From NCBI GenBank assembly GCA_030065015.1, contig JASJDU010000003.1, positions 1 to 64,000 on the forward strand: DNA of 64,000 nt. The letters run 5' to 3'. A model generated the notes under the pieces. That model was not told the DNA's origin. It did not search any database and saw nothing but the letters and a program-made list of their open reading frames with translations. The translations under genes were made by a program, and so were the position numbers. The stretch is from Candidatus Caenarcanales bacterium (GTDB taxonomy: Bacteria > Cyanobacteriota > Vampirovibrionia > Caenarcaniphilales > Caenarcanaceae). Positions 1 to 8,708 of this stretch are shown in pieces (position 1 is the first letter of the stretch; every line of letters begins with the position of its first letter).

Positions 1-58
1 CACCTTGAAAACCTGACTTCCATATTCTTTCTGATTCACATCTTGGGCACTTTTTCAT
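1..58 (-). CDS. N-terminus of a zinc-ribbon protein (partial, runs off the left edge)
   Basis: An ATG at 58 on the minus strand opens a frame that stays open to the window edge, reading MKKCPRCESERIWKSGFQG. The CPRC knuckle followed by a K/R-x-G-F segment is how the zinc-ribbon N-terminus of InsA-like and IS1595-like transposases, and some other small zinc-ribbon proteins, begins. Only 19 codons are visible, so family assignment is a guess. A GAGG motif lies almost against the ATG, closer than an ideal ribosome binding site. An in-frame stop lies ten codons upstream. Confidence 0.4.
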   Translation of the reverse strand, partial: MKKCPRCESERIWKSGFQG

Positions 59-143
59 ACCTCTTATTCTATCACTATACTTTGATTAACAGTCTCAATA
101 ATGAAAACTTCTCAAAACTTCAAAAGTACAAAAGGTTCTAGAA

Positions 144-821
144 TTACAAAGCACATAATTTCGCAGAAGATTTAGAAGCTTTATTCAATTCTTGCCAAGC
201 TATATTTTTAATTTCCCGGTTCCAAGAGCGATTGGAGAGTGCATAAGTATATAGTAAATTCCATAACTTGCTATCCTCTTTATCAATTGAGCTTAATAAA
301 TTTTCAACTGATTCCTTAAAATCTTCAACATTGGCTTCATTTAATTCCGAAGGATAATATTCAGCATTATCTTGTTTGTACAAAATAAACGGTTGAATGC
401 CATCAGTATGATCTATGAATACATAACCTTTGTTACTGTTTGTGAATTTAACGATTTCTACAAAATTCTTATCCTGAAACTCTTCACCAGTTTGTAATGA
501 ACTTAAAAGGCTTCTCATCTTCTCTTCTATAAGATTTTTATCAAGTTGTTCGTTTTTTTTCATAAACTCAATTATTGCTCTGCAAAGTACAAACCCATAA
601 TCCAGTTTGTGTCTTAAACAAACTTCATCCTTCAGCTTGGGACATGTAAAACTGTCAAAAAGAAATAATTTTTGTTCTTTAGAAATAAATACAGATAAGC
701 TCATATTAAAGTTTGCAACAACGGTAACTGACTTATTAATTCCAATTTCCCGATTATACGTACTAGTGGATACACTAGTGAGAAGGTCCACTTCAAAGAA
801 AATAACAACTGCTTTACACAT
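144..821 (-). CDS. hypothetical protein, 225 aa
   Basis: I do not recognise this protein. It is soluble-looking, without a signal peptide or membrane segment, and is rich in Lys, Glu, Asn and Ser. The ATG at 821 has no clear Shine-Dalgarno; an internal ATG at 704 (MSLSVFISKE) is an alternative start. It lies 49 bases downstream of the disulfide-oxidoreductase gene on the same strand, so the two could be co-transcribed. An opposite-strand frame at 607-903 overlaps it but has no supporting features. Treat it as a probable lineage-specific gene of unknown function. Confidence 0.55.
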   Translation of the reverse strand: MCKAVVIFFEVDLLTSVSTSTYNREIGINKSVTVVANFNMSLSVFISKEQKLFLFDSFTCPKLKDEVCLRHKLDYGFVLCRAIIEFMKKNEQLDKNLIEEKMRSLLSSLQTGEEFQDKNFVEIVKFTNSNKGYVFIDHTDGIQPFILYKQDNAEYYPSELNEANVEDFKESVENLLSSIDKEDSKLWNLLYTYALSNRSWNREIKNIAWQELNKASKSSAKLCAL

Positions 822-870
822 TCTTAAAATAAAAGAGAATCCTGAATTTATGAAAGGATCCTTTATTTGT

Positions 871-2391
871 CTATCTGGTTATATTGAGCCACCATTGAAA
901 TAGTTTTTTAACCATTGGGGTTAATAACGTCTTTCGATAAGCATCCGCAGATTTTTTTATAATTTCCGCTTGAGTGGGATATGGATGAATAACACTGGAT
1001 ATTGAACTCAAGCCAATTTTATGGACCATTGCAAGGGTTATTTCGCTTATCATATCACCTGCATTTGCTGCTACAATCGTTGCCCCAAGAATTCTGTCAC
1101 TACCTTTTGCAAGGTGTACTTTTATAAGACCTTTGCTTTGAGAGTCGGTTATGGCTCTATCTAAATGATCTAGAGATAAAGAAACTGTTTGTATACTGAC
1201 GCCCTTATTTCTTGCTTGGTTTTCTGTAATTCCAACATGAGCGATTTCAGGATCGGTATAGGTACACCATGGAATCGTTAAATCACTTAATTTCTTTTTG
1301 CCCATAAACAAAGCATTTTGTATTACAATCCTTGCTGCAGCATCCGCAGCATGCGTAAACTTCCAATCCATACAAATATCACCAGCAGCATAAATTGATG
1401 AGTTAGAAGTTTGCAAATAATCATTAACTTTTATTCCTTTACGATCATCAAAATCAACTTCAACATTTTCAAGTCCCAAATTATCAACATTCGGTCTTCT
1501 TCCCGCTGCAACTAGAATTTCATCGAAAGATTCTTCCTTCGACTCTGAATTTTCTATTCGATAAGTTATTGCTTTCTTGCCCAAATTTTTTCTTACTCCT
1601 AAAATCTGGGCGCCAGTAATTAACTTTATACCTTCCTCGAAGAAGACCTTTTGAATTATTTCAGCAGCTTCAAAGTCTTCTTTGTCTAGAATATGCTGGT
1701 TTTTATGAATGAGTGTAACTTCAGAACCCAACCTAGAAAAAGCTTGTGCTAACTCGCACCCAATTGGCCCGGCACCAATTACCGCCAACTTTTGCGGTTT
1801 CTCGGTTAAGGAGAACACTGTTTCATTAGTCAAATAGCCTACTTCTTCTAAACCTTCAATAGATGGTTTCGCAGATCGAGCTCCAGTTGCAACAACGGCT
1901 TTATTAAAATGTAGAATTTCGCTATTAACTTCAACCGAATTGGACGATTGAAAAAAAGCACTCCCAAGAAATACATCAACTCCCAGGTCTTTAAATCGTT
2001 GAGCTGAATCAACATGGCTTATTTGAGCTCTAATTCTTCGAACTCTTTCCATAACAGAAGCAAAATCTATATCAATTTCACCGTCTACTTTGATACCGAA
2101 TTCTTTTGCATTTTTAAGTTCATTAACTATTTTCGAAGAGCGAATTAAAGTTTTAGAGGGTATACAGCCATAATTCAAGCAGTCACCACCCATTAAATGC
2201 TTTTCTATTAAAGCAACTTTAGCTCCTAGCCCGGCAGCACCTGCAGCTGTTACCAAACCAGCAGTTCCAGCACCAATAACAACTAAATTATATTTACCTA
2301 CTGGCTTAGGATTGATCCAATCAGAAGGATGCGTCCGCGTTTTTAATAAGCGATTATTTTCATCATCTGGAAGAATTTGACTGAATTCCAA
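871..2391 (-). CDS. FAD-dependent pyridine nucleotide-disulfide oxidoreductase (MerA/Lpd-like)
   Basis: Class I flavoprotein disulfide reductase of 506 aa. Visible motifs are the FAD-binding GAGTAG near residue 40, the redox-active CLNYGC disulfide at Cys71 and Cys76, a second Rossmann motif GAGPIGCE, the second FAD motif AAGDI, and a dimerisation domain ending with HPYPTQAE. It resembles mercuric reductases but lacks both the heavy-metal domain and the C-terminal vicinal cysteine pair of true MerA, so the substrate is unknown. The start is TTG: AGAGGA, overlapping the stop codon of the upstream TVP38 gene, sits about 10 nt before it. Pairing with a TVP38-family membrane protein is a recurrent arrangement in bacteria. 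Confidence 0.85.
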   Translation of the reverse strand: MEFSQILPDDENNRLLKTRTHPSDWINPKPVGKYNLVVIGAGTAGLVTAAGAAGLGAKVALIEKHLMGGDCLNYGCIPSKTLIRSSKIVNELKNAKEFGIKVDGEIDIDFASVMERVRRIRAQISHVDSAQRFKDLGVDVFLGSAFFQSSNSVEVNSEILHFNKAVVATGARSAKPSIEGLEEVGYLTNETVFSLTEKPQKLAVIGAGPIGCELAQAFSRLGSEVTLIHKNQHILDKEDFEAAEIIQKVFFEEGIKLITGAQILGVRKNLGKKAITYRIENSESKEESFDEILVAAGRRPNVDNLGLENVEVDFDDRKGIKVNDYLQTSNSSIYAAGDICMDWKFTHAADAAARIVIQNALFMGKKKLSDLTIPWCTYTDPEIAHVGITENQARNKGVSIQTVSLSLDHLDRAITDSQSKGLIKVHLAKGSDRILGATIVAANAGDMISEITLAMVHKIGLSSISSVIHPYPTQAEIIKKSADAYRKTLLTPMVKKLFQWWLNITR

Positions 2392-2397
2392 TCTATG

Positions 2398-3132
2398 CTA
2401 ATCCTCTCGATTTTGTTTTGGAATGTTAGTAGTGCCGGGTAACTTACTTGATAAAGCCCTTTTGGCAATTTTAGTAACATAGATCGTCACAGTGACCGTT
2501 GCCAATAATCCAATTAAGTATAAAGTCCATTCAATTGGTGTTTTGCTTCTCTCATTCATTCCAGTTGCAATTGAAGCAATATCTCCTGCCAATGAACCCA
2601 AATAAACATACATGATTGTTCCGGGTATCATGCCAATCCAAGAACCAAAAAAATAGTCCCTTAAATTAACCTTTGTTAAACCCAATAAATAATTTGAAAG
2701 ATTAAAAGGAAATAAAGGAGAAAGCCTAATTAAACTAACTATCTTCCAACCTTCTTCCGCAACAGCGTTATTAATAGCTTGAAAAGTAGAATTTTTTTCA
2801 AACTTTTCAGCAACTAAATTTCTTGTAAGATATCTTCCAACTAAAAAAGCAGCAGTGGCTCCAAGGGTTGCAGCAATTGAAACATAAATACTACCGAATG
2901 CAATTCCAAATAGTACACCAGCTCCTAAAGTCAAAAGTGTACCTGGCACGAATAAGACGGAGGCTAGTATATATATTCCAATAAAAATTATTGGTCCCCA
3001 ATAACGCAGCTCTTCAATCCAGCGGAGAATGTTCAACAGTAGAGACTTAACATCAAAATATGCTATAGAAAAAATCACAAATCCTAAAGATGCAAAAAGA
3101 ATCAAATATTTGAATAAATTCGAAGTTTTCAA
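2398..3132 (-). CDS. TVP38/TMEM64 (DedA-superfamily) membrane protein
   Basis: Integral membrane protein of 244 aa. It has an N-terminal membrane segment (about residues 10-27), a hydrophobic hairpin containing FVPGTLLTLGAGVLFG, and the later RLSPLFPFNLSNYLLG segment, both diagnostic of the TVP38/VTT domain. The family is linked to lipid scrambling or transport across the inner membrane. The start is TTG at 3132, fixed by a perfect AGGAGG 10 nt upstream. It is followed 6 bases downstream by the disulfide oxidoreductase, whose ribosome site overlaps this gene's stop, so the pair is very likely translated together. The C-terminus is basic and cytoplasmic. Confidence 0.88.
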   Translation of the reverse strand: MKTSNLFKYLILFASLGFVIFSIAYFDVKSLLLNILRWIEELRYWGPIIFIGIYILASVLFVPGTLLTLGAGVLFGIAFGSIYVSIAATLGATAAFLVGRYLTRNLVAEKFEKNSTFQAINNAVAEEGWKIVSLIRLSPLFPFNLSNYLLGLTKVNLRDYFFGSWIGMIPGTIMYVYLGSLAGDIASIATGMNERSKTPIEWTLYLIGLLATVTVTIYVTKIAKRALSSKLPGTTNIPKQNRED

Positions 3133-3141
3133 ATTTATTTA

Positions 3142-3148
3142 TCCTCCT
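3142..3148 (-). promoter_or_regulatory. strong Shine-Dalgarno deciding a TTG start
   Basis: On the minus strand this reads AGGAGGA, 10 nt before a TTG codon and with no ATG nearby in frame. It is one of the strongest ribosome binding sites in the window and supports TTG as the start of the TVP38 gene. Confidence 0.8.
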
Positions 3149-3314
3149 GAGAAAGTTAAATGATGAAGTTTATATATCAAAAGTTATTACTTACAAATTC
3201 AGACTAAAATCGAATTTTCAGGGAAAACTCCAGATAACTAATTATAAATTTTTCTTTTAATTACTAATAAAACAGTAATAATTTATATATTCAGAGTGAA
3301 ATTAATAAAATAAA

Positions 3315-3650
3315 ATGAAACACTTCAAAAAATATGCTGCAGCCGGTTTCAAAGTTTTAAAAAGAGAAATTGACGATTACCTTGAACCATTTTTTGAGGA
3401 ATTTGGCATTGATAAAGAATGTAATTCCTGTGAGTCAATAGAGGATGAAATAGAGACAAAGAGGAAAAAAACTATTGATAAGGTAAACAATTTTTTTGAC
3501 AGTTTAAAAGAAGAAGTTTCTCAAGATAAAACTGGTGAAAGCAAAAAGCATAATGATGAAACACTCAAAGATATTGCCTTAACCATAAAAGAATTGAAGC
3601 ACCAAATTGAAAAAGTCCAATCTGACGTAAACGAAATTAAAGCCAAATAA
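3315..3650 (+). CDS. small charged coiled-coil protein, 111 aa
   Basis: Unrecognised small protein, rich in Lys and Glu, with heptad-like spacing toward the C-terminus (LKDIALTIKELKHQIEKVQ) that suggests a coiled coil. It holds a CxxC pair (CNSC near residues 37-40) and no signal peptide. It lies 36 bases upstream of the UbiB-family kinase on the same strand and may be co-transcribed with it. The position and coiled-coil nature resemble small phasin-like or adaptor proteins sometimes found next to ABC1/UbiB kinases, but that is only an analogy. Confidence 0.65.
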   Translation: MKHFKKYAAAGFKVLKREIDDYLEPFFEEFGIDKECNSCESIEDEIETKRKKTIDKVNNFFDSLKEEVSQDKTGESKKHNDETLKDIALTIKELKHQIEKVQSDVNEIKAK

Positions 3651-3686
3651 AAATTATAGAATCGTTTTCAATGGTCAATCTTTTTA

Positions 3687-5474
3687 ATGAACTATTATCC
3701 AAATGACGCAAAGAAATTATTCCCTTTGCTTGAGGATCCTGTTTTCCCTAAATGGCTGGATTTTCTTAATTTTCTAATTGATCTTTTTTTGATTGCATCT
3801 CATTCATTTAGAAATCGTCGTTTTTATCAAGGAGCAAAATTAGCCTTAATACTGTGGCTGTCAATTAAGCAAGAAGTTGATGCTGAAAATAAAGGGTTAA
3901 AAGAAAAAAAACTAAAAAGCGTTAGAAGTAAACATGCAAAATGGTTATTCAACCAATTGAACACTTTGGGGGCGGCTTTCATCAAAGTTGGTCAGTTTAT
4001 TGCCACTAGAGAAGATATTGTCCCAAAAGAGTATGTTAGCGAACTTCAATCATTGCAAGATGCTGCCCTTCCAATGCCAATCGAAGAAGTAAAAGAAATT
4101 ATTGAGAAAAATTTAAACGGCAAAATCTCAGACTTCTTCGATCAACTAGATGAAAAGGCAATAGCATCAGCGAGTATTGCACAAGTACACAGAGCCACCC
4201 TCAAAAATAAAGAAGAAGTTGTAATCAAGGTCCAACGCCCTGGACTTAAAGAAAAATTTCTTAATGATGTAGGTATTACCAGAGCATTTTCGGTCTTTTT
4301 TGAAAGATATAGCTCCTGGGGTAAGCACAGATATTGGCCCGAAATATGTGACCAATTTGGAAAGGTCTTATTCGAAGAAATAGATTTCAAACAAGAACTT
4401 CTCAATATTGAAAGGATGAGGATCAATTTAGAAAATGAACATCCAGAAATCATAATTCCTAAAGTTCATAAGAACCTTTCAACAACTGAAATCCTTGTAA
4501 TGGATTATTGTCCAGGAGACAGGATAACCGATCTAGATGTAATTAGGAATTCACCACATTCAACAACTTGGATATCTGACAAATTAATTAAACTCTTTTT
4601 CGATCAGTTTTTTATTCATGGATTCTTTCATGCAGATCCTCACCCAGGCAATTTGGGTTTAAATAAGCAAGGGAAGATTGTTCTTTACGATTATGGAATG
4701 ACTTATAAAATCGATGAAAAAATTCGAGATAACTTTAAAGCTCTAATACTCGCAGTTGTTGCTCAAGATACCGATAAACTAGTCCAATCGTTAAAAATGA
4801 TGGACTTAATTCGTCCCAACGCAGATTTGGAACTATTAAAAAAATTAATCCGAGAGGTAACTTATAAATACTACAGCGGAAGCAGTTTCTCGGAACTTAA
4901 TTTACAAAATATTAAAAACGACATTAACAAAATAATTGCTAACAGTCCAATGAGAATGCCACCATCTCTGGCTTATGTTTTTAGAACTTTAGGAATATTG
5001 GAAGGGCTTTGTAGAACACTCAATCCCAAATTTGATTTTATTGCCACTCTCAAACCTTTTACAAAAGAATGGTTCTTAGAATCTAAAGACGTAACCTTTA
5101 TAGAAAAACTTATCAGTAAAGTTTCAGATCAGCTGAACTTTTCGTACTCTGACGAAGTAGTTGAAATTGCAAAGTTACCATTGAAAGCAAATTCTTTAAT
5201 GAAAAAAGTAGAAAATGGTGAATTAAAAGTACCCATAAATCTTGAACTTTTAGAAAATCGAATAAACCGTATAGAGACAGTTACCTTGGGAATTGCTTAC
5301 TTATTTTTAGGAATTATAGTTTCCATTGGAGGCATCATGATAGATAACTTTTTGAAACTAAAGATTGCTTTTTTTTCCAATTTCGTTTTTTATCTATTTC
5401 TCGGTCTCGGTGCAACTCTTATATCACTCGGCACTCTAAAAATTTTGAGTCTCAATCTAAGAAATAAAGATTAA
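3687..5474 (+). CDS. ABC1/AarF/UbiB-family atypical kinase
   Basis: Protein kinase-like membrane protein of 595 aa. It shows the family's KxGQ motif (KVGQ, 100-103), the alanine-rich nucleotide loop SIAQVHRA (163-170), the VIKVQRPG lysine (K181), the HADPHPGN catalytic loop (315-322) and the DYG metal motif (335-337). Two C-terminal hydrophobic segments (about residues 535-555 and 565-590) form the usual membrane anchor. Family members support ubiquinone or prenyl-lipid metabolism through an ATPase activity. Cyanobacterial-lineage genomes carry several paralogues, so the exact role here is open. The upstream gene is the 111-aa coiled-coil protein. Confidence 0.9.
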   Translation: MNYYPNDAKKLFPLLEDPVFPKWLDFLNFLIDLFLIASHSFRNRRFYQGAKLALILWLSIKQEVDAENKGLKEKKLKSVRSKHAKWLFNQLNTLGAAFIKVGQFIATREDIVPKEYVSELQSLQDAALPMPIEEVKEIIEKNLNGKISDFFDQLDEKAIASASIAQVHRATLKNKEEVVIKVQRPGLKEKFLNDVGITRAFSVFFERYSSWGKHRYWPEICDQFGKVLFEEIDFKQELLNIERMRINLENEHPEIIIPKVHKNLSTTEILVMDYCPGDRITDLDVIRNSPHSTTWISDKLIKLFFDQFFIHGFFHADPHPGNLGLNKQGKIVLYDYGMTYKIDEKIRDNFKALILAVVAQDTDKLVQSLKMMDLIRPNADLELLKKLIREVTYKYYSGSSFSELNLQNIKNDINKIIANSPMRMPPSLAYVFRTLGILEGLCRTLNPKFDFIATLKPFTKEWFLESKDVTFIEKLISKVSDQLNFSYSDEVVEIAKLPLKANSLMKKVENGELKVPINLELLENRINRIETVTLGIAYLFLGIIVSIGGIMIDNFLKLKIAFFSNFVFYLFLGLGATLISLGTLKILSLNLRNKD

Positions 5475-5588
5475 AGACAAAATCAAATAGAATCAAAAGA
5501 GATCGCTCGAATGGAAGATAATTTTGTTTTGTTATGATCTATCTATATTGATTCTTTAATTGGAGCAATTAGCACAAGTATTTAAGTA

Positions 5589-6728
5589 ATGATGAATTCA
5601 CAAGCTCAAGATATTATCTCAGTTCCCTTTATTGATCTAAGGTTTGAAGAGGGCTTTGAAGAAAGAGTTCAAAAAAGATGGCAAGAATCACTACTGTCCA
5701 AATCCTTCATTGGTGGAATTGCGGCAAAAGAACTTGAAAATAAAATTCTAGACTTTACCAAAGCAAAACATTTCGTTCCCTGCGCCAATGGAACAGATGC
5801 AATTCAACTGGCACTTAGGTCAATTGGTATTGAGCCCAAAGATAACGTTTTAATACCAGACTTTACTTTTTGGGCAACTTACGAAGCTGTAGTTAATGTT
5901 GGGGCAAACCCAATAATGATTGATGTTAACTTCACAGATTTTCAGATGGATTTTGATTTATTCATCAAAGCGGTTGAAAAATACAAACCCAAAGCAGCGG
6001 TACTTGTTCACCTTTACGGCTGGTGTTCTGAAAGGTTGCAAGATTTTCGTGACTATTGCAATAAACATGAAATTTATTTAGTTGAAGACGCAGCCCAAGC
6101 TATTGGAACTTACTATGAGAACAAGTCTTTATTTGAGAAAGCTTTTATAGCAACTATATCTTTTTATCCAGCAAAAGTATTGGGAGCTGCCGGAGATGCA
6201 GGAGGAATTTTCACCAGTAACGAGGAAATTGCAAGATTGTGCAGACAGCTATCAAACCATGGAAGAAGCACTCACTACGGACATGAATACGTGGGTTGGA
6301 ATTCTAGAATGGACGAACTTCAAGCTCATTTTTTATCCGAAAGCCTCGATCATCTTGAATCAAGGATCAATTCTAGAAGAAAATCTGAACAAAAATATGT
6401 AGAGTTTTGTGAAAAAAATAAGGACTCCTTAACAGTTAATATGTGTACTTCTCCGAGCAACATTACTAACAACGGCTACCTTCAAGTTAGCTTAGCAAAA
6501 ACTTCTTTTTCAGAATTATCCAATAAGTTACTTAAACGTGGCATTAAAACGGGCAATGTTTACCCAAATCCAATTTCTTCACAAAAAGGAACGCTTGATA
6601 AGTCTCTGCTAATTACAAATAATAAAATAGCAGAGTACTTATCCAAGAAAATCATTAATCTTCCTTTGTTTCCTTATATGAAAGATGAAGAAATTAGCTA
6701 TGTCTGTGAATGCTTAAAAGAAGCATAA
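5589..6728 (+). CDS. DegT/DnrJ/EryC1/StrS-family PLP aminotransferase
   Basis: Type I fold PLP enzyme of 379 aa, typical for sugar aminotransferases that act on nucleotide-linked keto-sugars for surface polysaccharides. The N-terminus has the PFIDLR motif; ANGTDAIQLAL binds the cofactor phosphate; VEDAAQAIG carries the PLP-ring aspartate; and SFYPAK places the Schiff-base lysine at K196. GHEYVGWNSRMDELQA is the usual substrate-loop region. Two ATG codons are adjacent (5589, 5592) and either may be used. No other sugar-biosynthesis gene is beside it, so the nucleotide sugar cannot be named. It ends 11 bases from the convergent trhO. Confidence 0.88.
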   Translation: MMNSQAQDIISVPFIDLRFEEGFEERVQKRWQESLLSKSFIGGIAAKELENKILDFTKAKHFVPCANGTDAIQLALRSIGIEPKDNVLIPDFTFWATYEAVVNVGANPIMIDVNFTDFQMDFDLFIKAVEKYKPKAAVLVHLYGWCSERLQDFRDYCNKHEIYLVEDAAQAIGTYYENKSLFEKAFIATISFYPAKVLGAAGDAGGIFTSNEEIARLCRQLSNHGRSTHYGHEYVGWNSRMDELQAHFLSESLDHLESRINSRRKSEQKYVEFCEKNKDSLTVNMCTSPSNITNNGYLQVSLAKTSFSELSNKLLKRGIKTGNVYPNPISSQKGTLDKSLLITNNKIAEYLSKKIINLPLFPYMKDEEISYVCECLKEA

Positions 6729-6739
6729 ATTTCAATCTT

Positions 6740-7477
6740 TCACTCAAAATCTTTGTGGTTGACTTTAACTCGATCATCAAAAACGAAGCAATCTCCTTCC
6801 CATAGACTTCGTTCGTAAGGAACATCTTCCAAATATTTCAGAATGCCACCTTTTAACTGATAAACCTTTTCAATTCCTTTGCTTAAAATAAAAGAGGAGT
6901 ACTTTTCACAGCGTATTCCACCGGTACAGAACATTGCAACCTCTTTAGGCTTTTGATGTTGAATCAAATCTTCGGTAAACTCAATCATTTCACTAAATTT
7001 TTCAGTTTTCGGATCAATGGCACCTTTAAAAGTACCCAGTTTATATTCAAAGCTATTCCTAACGTCTATTAATAAAACATCAGGATCTTGAATTAATTGG
7101 TTCCAATTATGAGCTAGGACATACTCTCCAAACTGTTTATTTGGGTTAGGTTTAGCACTGGATCTAAGAGCTACTATCTCACTTTTCAATTTAACTTTGG
7201 TCTTTCTAAACGGTGAAAAATTAGTGAATGATTCTTTATAATCAATGTTCTCAAAACGTCTATCATTCCTCAAGAAAGATAGGAAATCATAAACGTTCTC
7301 TTTTTGACCAGAAATCGTTGAATTAATTCCTTCTTCGGCTAATAAAACTGTTCCTTTTATTTGGTTTTTGAGAAGCTTTTGCAGTAATTTTGTTTGCAAA
7401 TCGACTATATTATCTAATGGAACAAACTTATAAAACGTTGCAACTAATATTGGTCTTAAATCTTGCATTATAGACAT
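6740..7477 (-). CDS. trhO: tRNA uridine(34) hydroxylase TrhO (UPF0176, rhodanese domain), short form
   Basis: TrhO makes 5-hydroxyuridine at the wobble base of tRNAs using oxygen. The 245-aa protein has the N-terminal acylphosphatase-like domain (LLAEEGINSTISG) followed by a rhodanese domain with the CTGGIRCEK active loop (C184) and the WEGDCFVFDDRV segment. It stops soon after VKVNHKDFE, so it lacks the Cys-rich tail found in many longer homologues; this appears to be a natural short form because all core motifs are intact. ATG at 7477 or the in-frame ATG nine bases on could be the start. It converges on the DegT gene. Confidence 0.88.
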   Translation of the reverse strand: MSIMQDLRPILVATFYKFVPLDNIVDLQTKLLQKLLKNQIKGTVLLAEEGINSTISGQKENVYDFLSFLRNDRRFENIDYKESFTNFSPFRKTKVKLKSEIVALRSSAKPNPNKQFGEYVLAHNWNQLIQDPDVLLIDVRNSFEYKLGTFKGAIDPKTEKFSEMIEFTEDLIQHQKPKEVAMFCTGGIRCEKYSSFILSKGIEKVYQLKGGILKYLEDVPYERSLWEGDCFVFDDRVKVNHKDFE

Positions 7478-7536
7478 TCTAGCTTATTAACTTTACCTAT
7501 TTACTATTAAGCTTTACTTTCAAATTTTATCAAAGA

Positions 7537-7612
7537 TGGCGCGCCCTGGAGGACTCGAACCCCCGACATCAGGTTTTGGAGACCTGCGTTCTACCAACTG
7601 AACTAAGGACGC
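7537..7612 (-). tRNA. trnW: tRNA-Trp (anticodon CCA)
   Basis: The minus strand folds as a complete cloverleaf. A 7-bp acceptor (GCGTCCT with AGGGCGC, one T-G pair) closes it. The D-arm is AGTTCAGTTGGTAGAAC, the anticodon stem CAGGT/ACCTG holds the loop CTCCAAA with CCA in the centre, and the T-arm contains TTCGAGT. The discriminator G is followed by an encoded CCA end. It lies between trhO and the glycine-zipper gene. Confidence 0.96.
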
Positions 7613-7784
7613 TTAATTAGAGATTAAACATATTATCAAAAAGCAGTATTCTTTTGATTAATAAAGCTAATTAATAAAGAATTAAGGTCTTTATTGCTCT
7701 AAATACATTCCATTGGTTAGTATCAATAATCAATCGTTAGTTGTTAAATTTTTATATGAGTAAATAGTAAAGTTGCGTGCAATT

Positions 7785-8585
7785 ATGAAAAAAGTAATAA
7801 AAAACAGAAACTCAAAAAATAAAAAGTTTGCCCTTGCTTCACTTGTATTAGTTAGCTTAGCTCTAGAGAATATTGGTACTTTAGCATCTCAAGATGATTT
7901 AGAAAGTCAAGAAATACCACAAATACAAGCGAGTCCCTATTCAGAAGAATCTAATAATGAGGTAAATGAAGAAATATTAGTTGAGGAGAACAATTTCGAC
8001 AGTTCAAATCAAATATTAAGTGGAGAGGTTGTGTCAATAAATGCGGGTGCCTATTCACCAGGTAGAGTTGACAGAGGTTTCACCTCCGCATCAGCAAGAG
8101 TTGGTGATAGAGGTTACCTAACTCTAGATCAAGAATTGAATGGTATTCCAAAAGGCTCAAAGGTTGAATTTGTTGTTAGCAGCGTAATTAAAGCTAAAAG
8201 ACGTTTTGAGAAATCTGGAGAAATACAACTTAAAGCAGTGAAAATAGTTTATCCAGATGGCCAAACTATCCCTTTGAATGGAGAGGTTTACGTTGTTCGT
8301 GATACTAGCTCAACTATTTTGATTGGCGAAGCCAAGAAAAAGCGGATCGCAAAATCCGCAGGCAAAACAGCTGCCGGTGCTGCAACTGGTGCACTGGGAG
8401 GACTAATTGGATCTGCAATTGGGGGCGATGCTAGTGGAAGAGCCACTGCAATCGGAGCTGGAATTGGTGCAGGGCTAGGGCTCTTAGGTGCAGGTTTAAG
8501 CAAAGGAGAAGAAGTTGTTGTTAATTCAGGAGATAAACTCTTCCTTAAATTCAACAAATCTATGCAGCTAACACCCAAAAGGTAA
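7785..8585 (+). CDS. exported glycine-zipper protein
   Basis: Probable envelope protein of 266 aa from the ATG at 7785; an upstream TTG at 7773 would add four residues. A basic N-terminus and hydrophobic stretch (FALASLVLVSLAL) form a signal peptide or anchor. An acidic linker follows, then a compact beta-type region starting LSGEVVSINAGAY and containing GIPKGSKVEF. Near residues 190-240 there are Gly/Ala repeats of the GxxxG zipper type, which often insert into or pack on membranes, and the tail returns to beta strand (GDKLFLKF). The function is unknown. A strong hairpin lies just downstream. Confidence 0.75.
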   Translation: MKKVIKNRNSKNKKFALASLVLVSLALENIGTLASQDDLESQEIPQIQASPYSEESNNEVNEEILVEENNFDSSNQILSGEVVSINAGAYSPGRVDRGFTSASARVGDRGYLTLDQELNGIPKGSKVEFVVSSVIKAKRRFEKSGEIQLKAVKIVYPDGQTIPLNGEVYVVRDTSSTILIGEAKKKRIAKSAGKTAAGAATGALGGLIGSAIGGDASGRATAIGAGIGAGLGLLGAGLSKGEEVVVNSGDKLFLKFNKSMQLTPKR

Positions 8586-8611
8586 TAAGATAAACTCTCA
8601 ATTCAATAAAC

Positions 8612-8658
8612 AAAATAAATCACCATTGAACTATAAAATTCAGATGGTGATTTATTTT
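8612..8658. terminator. bidirectional intrinsic terminator between convergent genes
   Basis: A perfect 15-bp inverted repeat (8612-8626 and 8644-8658) with a 17-nt loop contains a CACCAT/ATGGTG core, flanked by A-runs on the left arm and T-runs on the right arm. It can end transcripts of the glycine-zipper gene and, in reverse, of the M23 peptidase gene. Confidence 0.8.
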
Positions 8659-8708
8659 TATACTAAAACTTGTCTTACTCAAACAGAGACAAAAAAACTT
8701 TTCTCAAT

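Noticed and set aside
607-903. Plus-strand 98-codon frame opposite the 225-aa gene
   Set aside because: No domain, no ribosome site, and it overlaps both the 225-aa gene and the end of the oxidoreductase gene; looks like an antisense shadow.
871-2391. True mercuric reductase
   Set aside because: No heavy-metal domain and no C-terminal cysteine pair; only the general disulfide reductase fold is supported.
8288-8578. Minus-strand frame rich in Pro/Ala opposite the glycine-zipper region
   Set aside because: Mirror image of Gly/Ala codons in the real gene; no start signal.
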